Positions 6,940-14,760 of a stretch of 51,530 nucleotides of DNA are shown here, piece by piece; position 1 is the stretch's first letter, and each line of letters opens with the position of its first letter. Origin of the DNA: Firmicutes bacterium ADurb.Bin248. Its GTDB lineage: Bacteria > Bacillota > Clostridia > Christensenellales > CAG-138. Position numbers and translations under genes: made by a program. The notes below the pieces were generated by a model. The model made no database searches and was not told the DNA's origin. It was given only the letters and a program-made list of their open reading frames with translations. Location of the stretch: the NCBI GenBank assembly GCA_002069725.1, contig MWBW01000017.1, positions 1-51,530 on the forward strand, given 5' to 3'.

Positions 6940-7746
6940 ATGGCGAACGGCATCACTACGATCGTATTCGATCTCGACGGAACGATATACCAGAATTTTT
7001 CCTTCCATAAGGACTATTTCCGTTTTCTGCTCGAGGATACCGGCAAGGAGGCGTGGTACGGCAGCCTCGTCGGGTTTTCGCAGGATGTGTTCGCGGGCAG
7101 GCGCCTCGTCATGAACGCGTTCTACCGGAACGACGCCGTCCGCGCGGATACGCCCGAAGAATATTTCCGCCTGCTCGGCGGCGCGCTCGCGCCCGAAGCG
7201 CATACGCAGGGCTTCCCCCCCAGGGAAAAGTATACCTATCTGGGCGACGCCTGGGCGCTCGTCACGTTCGTCGGGCTGACGCTGGGGCTTCTCGAGGGCG
7301 AGCGGCGCAACCTCATCTACAAAAAAACAAGGGATAAAATGGAATCGGACGGCATGCGGGGCGACGCGCGCCTCAGGGATGCGATCATCCGGGCCGGAAA
7401 ACGCTATGAGACCGTGCTTCTGAGCAATTCCTACGAGGCGACCGCGCGCGCGTTCCTGAGCCAGCTCGGCTTCGAGGGCGTGTTCGACAGGCAGAGCTTT
7501 TCCGCGGACAAGCCGTACGGCCTCGTCGAAGCGCTCGGAAAACTGAGCCCGCGCGCGCTCGCGCATCCCGAAACCGTGCTTGCCGTCGGCGACCACGCCT
7601 TCAACGACCTTGCGCCTCTGCGCGCGCTGGGGTGCCGCACGCTGTGGGTCAACCCCTATGAGGGCATCAACGAACCGCCGCATGACGAAAGCGTGAAAAC
7701 CCTGAACGAATTGGCCGCTTATCTCAACGCCCTGTGCGCGCGGTGA
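6940..7746 (+). CDS. HAD-superfamily phosphatase
   Basis: 268 residues with all four HAD motifs. Motif I is VFDLDGT (Asp11 nucleophile, Asp13 acid/base), motif II LLSNS (Ser162), motif III Lys191, motif IV VGDHAFND (Asp218, Asp223). A helical insertion between motif I and II (about 20-140) is a C1 cap, pointing to a small-molecule phosphatase or phosphoglucomutase-like enzyme in the cytosol. It sits first in the co-directional uptake locus. The likely role is to remove phosphate from the imported or processed compound. No later start is plausible because motif I begins at residue 9. The ribosome site is within a hairpin, see 6899-6939. Confidence 0.85.
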   Translation: MANGITTIVFDLDGTIYQNFSFHKDYFRFLLEDTGKEAWYGSLVGFSQDVFAGRRLVMNAFYRNDAVRADTPEEYFRLLGGALAPEAHTQGFPPREKYTYLGDAWALVTFVGLTLGLLEGERRNLIYKKTRDKMESDGMRGDARLRDAIIRAGKRYETVLLSNSYEATARAFLSQLGFEGVFDRQSFSADKPYGLVEALGKLSPRALAHPETVLAVGDHAFNDLAPLRALGCRTLWVNPYEGINEPPHDESVKTLNELAAYLNALCAR

Positions 7747-7793
7747 AGCGGCCCTGATATAAAAACTTACAAAAAAAAACAGGAGGCAGACAA

Positions 7794-9146
7794 ATGAAAA
7801 AGACACTCGCGATCATCCTTGCCGTTCTTTTTGCTCTGACGATGTTCGGCGCCTGCGCCGCGCAGCCCGGAGGGGAAACGGACGAGCCCCGTATTACCGA
7901 GCCCGCCGGAACCTCCGCGCAGGAGCAGACCCCGGCTCCCGCGCAGCCCGGAAGCGACGAAAAGGTCCGGATCGTTTACTGGCACACGCTGACCGACCAT
8001 CACCAGGAAGCGCTCCAGAAGATCATCGACGGCTTCAACGCCTCTCAGGACAAGTACGAGGTCGTCGCCGAGCAGCAGCCCTATTCCGAGTTCGACGCGA
8101 AGCTGCTCCAGTCCGTTTCCAACGGCGTGGGCCCCGACATGACCACCATGTTCCCCTCGGCCGCGATCAACTACATCGACGAAGGGTATCTCTACGATAT
8201 GGCCGGCTTCGTCAACGATCCCGAGATCGGCATGCCCAGCTTCAAAACCGACATCACCGGCTCCCTTTACAGCGAGATCACCCAGTGGGGCGACAACGCG
8301 CTGTATATGATCCCCGCGACCGGCACGGGCGAAGTCCTCTTCTACAACAAGACGATGTTCGACGAGCTGGGCCTGACTCCCCCGGCCACCTGGACCGAGC
8401 TCGAGGCGTGCGCGAAGGCCATTTACGACAAGTACGGCATACCGGGCTTCGGCAGCGACTCGATCACCGATACCTACCAGTGCCTGATCATGCAGGCGGG
8501 CAGCGGCTACATCGACGCCGCGAACAGGACCATGGCCATAGACCGCGCGATCGGCCTCGAGAAGCTCAACTGGTTCGCCAACGGCGTCAAGGAAGGCTAC
8601 TTCCGCCTCGTCGGCGAGGACTACTACTTCTCCAACCCGTTCGGCAGCAAGGCCGTGGGGATGTACATCGGCTCTTCCGCGGGCATCGACTATGTCTACG
8701 CCGCGATCCCCGAGGGAGAAGGCGGCTTTGAGCTGGGCGTCTGCCCCATCCCGCAGGAAGGCCCCGTCAAGTACATCTCCAGCTGGGCGAGCGGATATGT
8801 CTGCCTCTCCCGCGACGAGGAACACGCCCGCGGCGTATATGAGTTCCTGAAGTATTTCATCTCCATCGATGTTTCGATCGCGTGGGCCGAGGCGTTCGGC
8901 AGCGTGCCCGTGTACGCTCCCGCGCTTGCAGACGAGGACTTCAAGGTTTATGCAGACACGAACCTCGCGGTCAAGGCGCTCTCCGAGCAGATCCAGTATT
9001 CCGGCTTCCTGGCGAGCATCGCGGGCTCCGCCACCGTGCGCACAGAGATCGACAAGATGCTCCAGAGCGTGGCGCTGGGCGTATCCGACGCCGAAACCGC
9101 GTTCGACGCGTTCATCGCGGCGAGCAACGCGGCGCTCGGCAACTGA
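7794..9146 (+). CDS. ABC sugar-type solute-binding lipoprotein
   Basis: 450 residues of the family-1 extracellular solute-binding proteins. Signal peptide and lipobox MFGAC put the lipid-modified Cys at residue 21. A Pro/Ala/Glu-rich linker runs to about residue 58. The mature domain begins VRIVYWHTLTDHHQEAL and contains the family landmarks FNASQDKYEV, YNKTMFDELGL-PPATW and GSSAG. The opening resembles UgpB-like glycerol-3-phosphate or glycerophosphodiester binders (WHSMEGELG), and the neighbouring enzymes are phosphoesterases, so a phosphorylated ligand is a fair inference. GGAGG lies nine bases before ATG. A hairpin follows the stop, a common device for raising binding-protein levels above those of the permeases. 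Confidence 0.9.
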   Translation: MKKTLAIILAVLFALTMFGACAAQPGGETDEPRITEPAGTSAQEQTPAPAQPGSDEKVRIVYWHTLTDHHQEALQKIIDGFNASQDKYEVVAEQQPYSEFDAKLLQSVSNGVGPDMTTMFPSAAINYIDEGYLYDMAGFVNDPEIGMPSFKTDITGSLYSEITQWGDNALYMIPATGTGEVLFYNKTMFDELGLTPPATWTELEACAKAIYDKYGIPGFGSDSITDTYQCLIMQAGSGYIDAANRTMAIDRAIGLEKLNWFANGVKEGYFRLVGEDYYFSNPFGSKAVGMYIGSSAGIDYVYAAIPEGEGGFELGVCPIPQEGPVKYISSWASGYVCLSRDEEHARGVYEFLKYFISIDVSIAWAEAFGSVPVYAPALADEDFKVYADTNLAVKALSEQIQYSGFLASIAGSATVRTEIDKMLQSVALGVSDAETAFDAFIAASNAALGN

Positions 9147-9164
9147 CACCGCCGCAATCGAATC

Positions 9165-9208
9165 CGGAGGACCGCCCGCACACGGCGGTTCTCCGACATC
9201 CTGTTTTT
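9165..9208 (+). terminator. partial terminator or mRNA-stabilising hairpin after the binding protein
   Basis: A 12-bp stem with one G-U pair (9165-9176 with 9184-9195) is followed eight bases later by TGTTTTT. It lies between the binding-protein gene and the next gene, whose GGAGG ribosome site starts just after it. The offset T-run suggests leaky termination. Confidence 0.5.
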
Positions 9209-9222
9209 AATGGAGGCAAAGC

Positions 9223-10665
9223 GTGAATAAACCGGCAACGAAATTCGTCATGTATTCCGGGCTGAACACGATCGGCGGAGTCAACGCGTCCGTCACATAC
9301 GGCAAGGACAGGGTCGTGTTTGAGTTCGGCTCCGCGTACGACCCTTCCACGGCGGTGTTCGACGGCAAGGTTGAGCCGCGCCGGTCGAACTGGGTCCGGG
9401 ATAAGCTCAGGGTCGGCCTGCTGCCGCGCATAGACGGCATATACCGCAGGGAGGATTTGGGCGATTATCCGCTCGTAAGCGCGGAGGAAAGCGACGTGAA
9501 CACGGCCGTGTTCATCACGCACCTGCACCTCGACCACATGGCCTTCGTCGGCACGATCGCGCCGGGGATACCCGTATACATGCACCGCAACGCGGTGTTG
9601 ATCGAGCGCGCGCTCGAGGCGACGGGCGAAGGCGTGGAGACGCTTGAGCGCGAATACCGCGACGTCGTCCCCTTCGAACCCGTTCGCGTGGGAGAAATCG
9701 AGGTGCTGCCCATACTCTGCCGCGACACGAGCTATTATGATTTTGCCTTTCTGATCACCACGCCCGACGGGACCATACACTGGACGGGCGATTTGTGCCT
9801 GCACGGGACGCAGGCGGAGCGCACGTTCGCGCAAATGGAGCTTCTCAAGGCCAAAGGCGTCGACGTCATGCTGTGCGACTGCACGTCCTTCATGGACGGC
9901 GTCATGAAGCTGATGTACGATACGCTCGACCCGAAGGCGATCAAGCCCTCGCCGCGCGTGCCCGCGGGCATGCTCGCCGAAAAAGAATATTACGAGGGGC
10001 TCTACGGCCATATAAGGGACTGCAGGGGACTTTTGGTTTTCAATTACTATCAAAGGGAAATGGACGACGCCGCGCAGTTCATCGAATGGGCGCGGATGTC
10101 GGGCCGGCGCTGCGTCTTCGAGCCGGACGCCGCCTATATCGTACACAAGTTCTTCGGCATAAAGCCGGATGTGTACATGCCCGATTCTCCCCGCTACGCC
10201 CCCGAAAACCGGGAAGACTGGCTGCGGGAGCTTCTCGGCAGCTGCACGCTCGTGACGAATGAAGAGATCGCGCAAAAGCCCTCAGGTTTCCTTTTGCAGA
10301 ACAGCTACCGCCATATCATGGAGCTGTTCAGCCTGCCCGCCGGGGACGCGCTCTACCTCCACGCGGACGGCATCCCCATAGGGGAGTTCGACCCGTCGTA
10401 CAGGAACATGCGAAAGATCGTCGAAAAGGCGGGGTTTGACTATGTGACGTTCTTCTGCGACAATTACTTCGGGCACGGCTATCCCTGCCAGGTCAAGTAT
10501 TTTGTGGACGAGGTGGACCCCAAGGTGCTTATCCCCTGCCATTCGCACAATCCGGAAAGGCTTTTGCCCAACCATGGCGTGCAGCTTCTGCCGCGGATGT
10601 ACAAAACCTATGTGCTTGAAAACCACGCGCTGCGCGAGGGCGCGCCGGAGGATGAGGATGAGTAA
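9223..10665 (+). CDS. RNase J-like beta-CASP metallo-beta-lactamase-fold hydrolase
   Basis: 480 residues, GTG start with GGAGG upstream. Metal motif HLHLDH (100-105) and TGD (188-190) mark the metallo-beta-lactamase fold. A long insert (about 215-420) and LCDCTS (217-222), FGHGYPC (416-422) and PKVLIPCHSHNPE (433-445) line up with the RNase J motifs CDSTN, SGHA and PKYFMPVHGE, so it is a beta-CASP-type enzyme. The third lactamase motif, normally His (ELTHSIPDS in RNase J), reads CRDTSYYDF here, so that ligand may be replaced. RNase J proteins are about 550 residues and process RNA. This one is encoded within a transporter operon, so a different phosphodiester substrate is likely. It overlaps the next gene by eight bases. 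Confidence 0.8.
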   Translation: MNKPATKFVMYSGLNTIGGVNASVTYGKDRVVFEFGSAYDPSTAVFDGKVEPRRSNWVRDKLRVGLLPRIDGIYRREDLGDYPLVSAEESDVNTAVFITHLHLDHMAFVGTIAPGIPVYMHRNAVLIERALEATGEGVETLEREYRDVVPFEPVRVGEIEVLPILCRDTSYYDFAFLITTPDGTIHWTGDLCLHGTQAERTFAQMELLKAKGVDVMLCDCTSFMDGVMKLMYDTLDPKAIKPSPRVPAGMLAEKEYYEGLYGHIRDCRGLLVFNYYQREMDDAAQFIEWARMSGRRCVFEPDAAYIVHKFFGIKPDVYMPDSPRYAPENREDWLRELLGSCTLVTNEEIAQKPSGFLLQNSYRHIMELFSLPAGDALYLHADGIPIGEFDPSYRNMRKIVEKAGFDYVTFFCDNYFGHGYPCQVKYFVDEVDPKVLIPCHSHNPERLLPNHGVQLLPRMYKTYVLENHALREGAPEDEDE

Positions 10666-11950
10666 GCTGCTCGTGTTCTGCATAGACGCGCTGTGCGCGA
10701 GCGACGTGGAGGAAATGAGAAACATGCCTCATTTCGGGGAATACCTTGCGCGCGCGTCGTACGTGAGCGAGATAGAGCCCGTCTGGCCCGCGCTCACCTA
10801 CTGCTGCCACACGTCCATCATAACCGGATGCTACGTCGCGCGCCACGGCGTCGCGCACAACGAAAAGCTGCGCCGCGGCGGCCATCTGAGCGAGCCGTGG
10901 TACGGCCTGAAGCGCGACGTCGGGGTGCCCACGCTGCTCGACCGCGCGCGGGAGCGCGGCCTAACGACCTGCTCGATCTCATGGCCGGTATCCGGCGGCG
11001 CGGACTACGACATGAACATGCCCATGATCGTGCCGTATCATTATACGGGCTGGGAGCCCGAAGCGTGGCTTGAGGGCGCCGCGACAAAAAACCTCATGGA
11101 GCGGTATTTCCATAAGCACGGCCGGTATATCAAGGGCCCGGACAGGAGCCTCGACCTGTTCACCATGGCGCTCGCGCTCGACATACTCGAGGATTGCGCA
11201 CAGCCGGACGTGACGCTCGTCAAGATGTGCGACCTCGACTCCGCGCGGCACACCTGGGGCGTGCGCCACGAAAAGGTGTCCGCCCAGCTGCGCAAGCACG
11301 ACGAGGAGTTCGGCGCGCTCATGGAGACGCTTCGCCGCAAGGGGACGCTCGAGGACACGAACGTCGTCATACTCGGCGACCACGGGCAGACGGACGTGCG
11401 CGACGCGCTGCTGATCAACGTTTTGCTTCGCGAGGCGGGCTTCCTGCGCGTGGACGGCGAGGGAAAGCTGCTCGATTTCGACGCGATCGCCCACTCGACC
11501 GGCCTTTGCGTGTACGTCGAGCTTCGCGACCCTTCGGATGCGCGCATGAAGGCGCGGGTGCGCGCGTATCTCGAGTCGCTCATGGACGACGAGCGCGTGA
11601 AGCTCGCCTATGTCATGGACGCGGAGCAGGCGAACGAAACGTATCATGTCGCGGGGCCGTTCGATTTCATCGTCGAAAGCGCGCTGCCGATCTCCTTCGG
11701 GGAGCGGTTCGACTGCGAATCGATCTGGGCGGGCAAGGTCCCCGGCGACCACAAGATCGGCGCGGCCACCCACGGCGGCAGCCCGGAGAGGGCGGAGCTG
11801 ACGACGTTCATCGCGGCGGGACCCCGCGTGAAGCCGGGCGTCGTGCTCGGCAGGCGGTCCATGGTTGACGAGGCGCCCACCATGGCGCGTATGCTCGGGT
11901 TCGAACTGCCCGACGCGGACGGAAGCGCAATGCGCGAATTGCTGAGGTAA
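10658..11950 (+). CDS. alkaline-phosphatase-superfamily phosphodiesterase / nucleotide pyrophosphatase-like enzyme
   Basis: 430 residues from the ATG at 10658, which follows CGGAGGATGAGG; the open frame continues upstream inside the previous gene and was not used. The fold is PF01663-like. Asp10 (FCIDAL) binds metal. Thr47 in PALTYCCHTSIITG matches the nucleophile Thr of NPP enzymes (PSLTFPNHYTLVTG). DLDSARHTWG, LGDHGQTDV and THGGSP supply the remaining Asp and His metal ligands in the expected order. No signal peptide, so it acts in the cytoplasm. Likely reaction: hydrolysis of a phosphodiester or pyrophosphate bond in the imported compound. It is translationally coupled to the RNase J-like gene and is four bases from the ABC ATPase gene. 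Confidence 0.85.
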   Translation: MSKLLVFCIDALCASDVEEMRNMPHFGEYLARASYVSEIEPVWPALTYCCHTSIITGCYVARHGVAHNEKLRRGGHLSEPWYGLKRDVGVPTLLDRARERGLTTCSISWPVSGGADYDMNMPMIVPYHYTGWEPEAWLEGAATKNLMERYFHKHGRYIKGPDRSLDLFTMALALDILEDCAQPDVTLVKMCDLDSARHTWGVRHEKVSAQLRKHDEEFGALMETLRRKGTLEDTNVVILGDHGQTDVRDALLINVLLREAGFLRVDGEGKLLDFDAIAHSTGLCVYVELRDPSDARMKARVRAYLESLMDDERVKLAYVMDAEQANETYHVAGPFDFIVESALPISFGERFDCESIWAGKVPGDHKIGAATHGGSPERAELTTFIAAGPRVKPGVVLGRRSMVDEAPTMARMLGFELPDADGSAMRELLR

Positions 11951-11954
11951 GAAC

Positions 11955-13016
11955 ATGCAGGTCACTATAGAACACCTTACGAAACGCTTTGGCGAGACGA
12001 TCGCCGTAAACGACCTTTCCGTGACGCTGGGCGACGGGCGGCTTGTCGCGCTTCTGGGACCCTCGGGCTGCGGGAAAACGACCATACTCAACATGCTCTC
12101 CGGCATACTGCCCGCGACGGAGGGGCGCATACTTTTCGACGGACGCGACGTGACGGCGCTGCCCCCCGAAAAGCGCAACGTCGGCCTCGTTTTCCAGAAC
12201 TACGCGCTGTATCCGCACATGACGGCGCTCGAGAACATCTGCTTCCCGCTCGAAATCAAAAAAATGCCGAAAAAGCAGCGCCTGGAGCGCGCCGCGCAGC
12301 TCGCGCAGCTCGTGCGCATCTCCGAGCTTTTATACCGCAAGCCTTCGGAGCTTTCGGGCGGCCAGCAGCAGCGCGTCGCCATCGCGCGCGCGCTCGCCAA
12401 GGAGCCGCAGCTTCTGCTGCTCGACGAGCCGCTTTCCAACCTCGACGCGAAGCTTCGCGTGGAGATGCGCGAGGAGATCCTGCGCATACAGCGCGCCTCG
12501 AAGGTGACGACCGTGTTCGTCACACACGACCAGGAGGAGGCCTCCTCCATCGCGGATCAGGTGGTGCTGCTCAAACAGGGCGTGCTCCAGCAACAAGATA
12601 CCGCACGCAAGCTTTACGACGAGCCGGATAATTTCTTTGTGGCGGATTTCCTCGGCGCGCCGCCCATCAACAAGCTCTGCGGCACCATCGAGGGCGGAAA
12701 ATTCCGTTTCAGGGATTCCGGCGCGGCGTACGGGCTGCCTCTTCGCCGCGAAGTTGCGGACGGCACAGCGGCCGTCCTGGCCGTGCGCGCGGAAAGCGTG
12801 GTCGTCCCCGCGGCCGGGCAGACGCTCCCCTGTCGGGTCGTGGAACGCTATACCATCGGAAAGGATGAGCTCTCGATACTCGACGTGGAGGGTCAGCGCA
12901 TGCGCGGCTACATCAGCGGCGATTATCCCATCCAAAAGGGCGACGCGCTCGACATCAGTTTCAGAAGAAAGGGCGTGTTCCTCTTCGACGCCGAAACGGG
13001 GGAAAGGCTGTCATGA
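11955..13016 (+). CDS. ABC importer ATPase, MalK/UgpC type
   Basis: 353 residues. Walker A GPSGCGKTT (about 35-43), Q-loop VFQNYALYPHMTALEN, signature LSGGQQQRVAIARAL, Walker B LLLLDEPLSNLD and switch VTHDQEEA. It has the C-terminal TOBE/OB extension (about 240-353) of carbohydrate importers (CUT1), not the short form used for amino acids. It would power uptake with the two permeases that follow and the lipoprotein encoded at 7794. The gene overlaps the first permease by one codon (ATGA-type). Most CUT1 ATPases of Bacillota are shared and encoded elsewhere; a dedicated copy inside the operon is more like ugp or mal loci. Confidence 0.92.
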   Translation: MQVTIEHLTKRFGETIAVNDLSVTLGDGRLVALLGPSGCGKTTILNMLSGILPATEGRILFDGRDVTALPPEKRNVGLVFQNYALYPHMTALENICFPLEIKKMPKKQRLERAAQLAQLVRISELLYRKPSELSGGQQQRVAIARALAKEPQLLLLDEPLSNLDAKLRVEMREEILRIQRASKVTTVFVTHDQEEASSIADQVVLLKQGVLQQQDTARKLYDEPDNFFVADFLGAPPINKLCGTIEGGKFRFRDSGAAYGLPLRREVADGTAAVLAVRAESVVVPAAGQTLPCRVVERYTIGKDELSILDVEGQRMRGYISGDYPIQKGDALDISFRRKGVFLFDAETGERLS

Positions 13017-13933
13017 AACGCCTTGAAAAAGCGGCGCGGCGCGATCGAAGCAAGCTCTCCGCACGCGCGGCGCTCGCGCCGGCGGCGTTCCTCGCGCCGT
13101 TCATGACGGGGCTTGCGATCTTCACGCTGTATCCCTTCGTCAACGTCATACTGATCTCGTTCAAAGAAAAATACAAGATGCTCACGGGGGAGTTCTCGGC
13201 CTTCGGCACGGAAAACTATCAAGCCGTCCTCGGAGATCCGAACTTCCTCAACGGCCTTCGCAACACCGGCCTCTATGTGCTGTTCGTCGTGCCTGCCGCG
13301 ACGGTGATCGCGCTTTTCCTCGCTTACCTGCTCAACAAGGAGATCAAGCTCAAGGGCCTGTTCCAGACCTGTTACTTCCTGCCCATGGTCACATCCGTCA
13401 CGGCCATAGGCCTCGTGTGGAAGTGGATGTTCAACTACGACTACGGCCTGATCAATTACCTGCTCTCCCTCTTTGGAGCGGATGCCGTAAACTGGCTCAA
13501 CAACCCGGCGTACAATCTGCCCGCGCTCATCATCTACGGCATATGGAGCATGCTCCCGTTCACGATCATACTCCTGCTCGCGGGATTCCAGAACATCAAT
13601 GCGCAGTATTACACCGCCGCGCGGGCGGACGGCGCGAAGCCGGGAAAGATATTCCTGCGCATCACGCTGCCTCTGCTCGCGCCGACCATAGGCCTGACGC
13701 TGATCATCAACATGATATCCGCCTCGAAGGTGTTCTCGGAGCTGTTCCCGCTCTTCAACGGGCAGCCCGGTTCGGCGTATTCGCTCTATACGGTCGTATA
13801 TTATCTCTACGACGCGTTCTATGTGCAATGGAAGCTCGGGCGCGCGGCGGCAAGCGCCGTGATCCTGTTCGTGATCGTGCTGGCGCTGACGCTCGTCCAG
13901 CTTTTCATACAACGGAAATGGAAGAATTATTGA
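13013..13933 (+). CDS. ABC sugar-type permease, MalF/UgpA-like
   Basis: 306 residues with six predicted membrane helices, beginning after a basic N-terminus (about residues 1-20). The EAA loop that docks on the ATPase reads YYTAARADGAKPGKIFLRITLPLL (about 198-221), with the conserved Gly. The first helix LAPAAFLAPFMTGLAIFTLYP is typical of MalF-class CUT1 permeases. It pairs with the MalG-type protein encoded next. It starts inside the ATPase stop region, showing translational coupling. Confidence 0.92.
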   Translation: MKRLEKAARRDRSKLSARAALAPAAFLAPFMTGLAIFTLYPFVNVILISFKEKYKMLTGEFSAFGTENYQAVLGDPNFLNGLRNTGLYVLFVVPAATVIALFLAYLLNKEIKLKGLFQTCYFLPMVTSVTAIGLVWKWMFNYDYGLINYLLSLFGADAVNWLNNPAYNLPALIIYGIWSMLPFTIILLLAGFQNINAQYYTAARADGAKPGKIFLRITLPLLAPTIGLTLIINMISASKVFSELFPLFNGQPGSAYSLYTVVYYLYDAFYVQWKLGRAAASAVILFVIVLALTLVQLFIQRKWKNY

Positions 13934-13937
13934 GCCT

Positions 13938-14756
13938 ATGAAAAAGATGAGCCGAACAATCGCATACGCCATACTGGCGCTGGGCGCGCTGACGATGGTC
14001 TTCCCGTTTTTCTGGATGATCGTGTCCTCGCTCAAGACCGCGGCCGAGGTCAACACCACGCCGCCGACGTTCCTTCCCGAAAGCCCGACGTTCGACAACT
14101 ACGTCTACGCGTTCGAAAAGGCGCCCTTCGCGCGCTACTTCCTCAACTCCGTGATCGTCACCGCGGCGTGCGTCGCCTCTACGATGTTCACGACCATACT
14201 CGCCGCGTTCGCGTTTTCCCGCTTGAAGTTTCCGGGCAGGGACGTTTTGTTCGCGTCGCTTCTCGCGCTGATGATGATCCCCTTCGAGATGCTCATCATC
14301 ACCAACTATCAGACCATCGTCGGCTGGAAGCTGACGGACACGCGCTGGGCGCTGATCATACCGTTCACGTCGAGCATATTCTACACATACATACTGCGCA
14401 ACTTCTTCCTCTCCATACCCGACAGCCTGTATTATTCGGCGCGCGTAGACGGGGCGAGCAACTGGCGCTACCTCTGGCGCGTCATGGTGCCCATGGCAAA
14501 GCCCGCGCTCGCGACGATCGGCCTGCTGAACGCCATCACCTGCTGGAACGCGTTTTTGTGGACGGTGCTCGTCACCAACAGCCCGGAAAACCGCACGCTC
14601 CCGTTCGGCCTGTACGCTTTTATGACCTCGAGCGGCATCCGCTACGAAAGGCTCATGGCGGCGGCGACGATCGTCGTGATCCCGATGGTGATCCTGTTCG
14701 TCTGCTTCAGGAAGAACATCGTCACAGGCGTATCGCGCGGCGGGCTGAAGGGATAG
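13938..14756 (+). CDS. ABC sugar-type permease, MalG/UgpE-like
   Basis: 272 residues, six predicted helices. The EAA loop reads YYSARVDGASNWRYLWRVMVPMAKP (about 174-198). The N-terminal helix with MVFPFFWMIVSSLKT is the standard opening of MalG-class permeases. Four bases separate it from MalF-like and four from the nucleotidase-like gene. Confidence 0.92.
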   Translation: MKKMSRTIAYAILALGALTMVFPFFWMIVSSLKTAAEVNTTPPTFLPESPTFDNYVYAFEKAPFARYFLNSVIVTAACVASTMFTTILAAFAFSRLKFPGRDVLFASLLALMMIPFEMLIITNYQTIVGWKLTDTRWALIIPFTSSIFYTYILRNFFLSIPDSLYYSARVDGASNWRYLWRVMVPMAKPALATIGLLNAITCWNAFLWTVLVTNSPENRTLPFGLYAFMTSSGIRYERLMAAATIVVIPMVILFVCFRKNIVTGVSRGGLKG

Positions 14757-14760
14757 CGCC

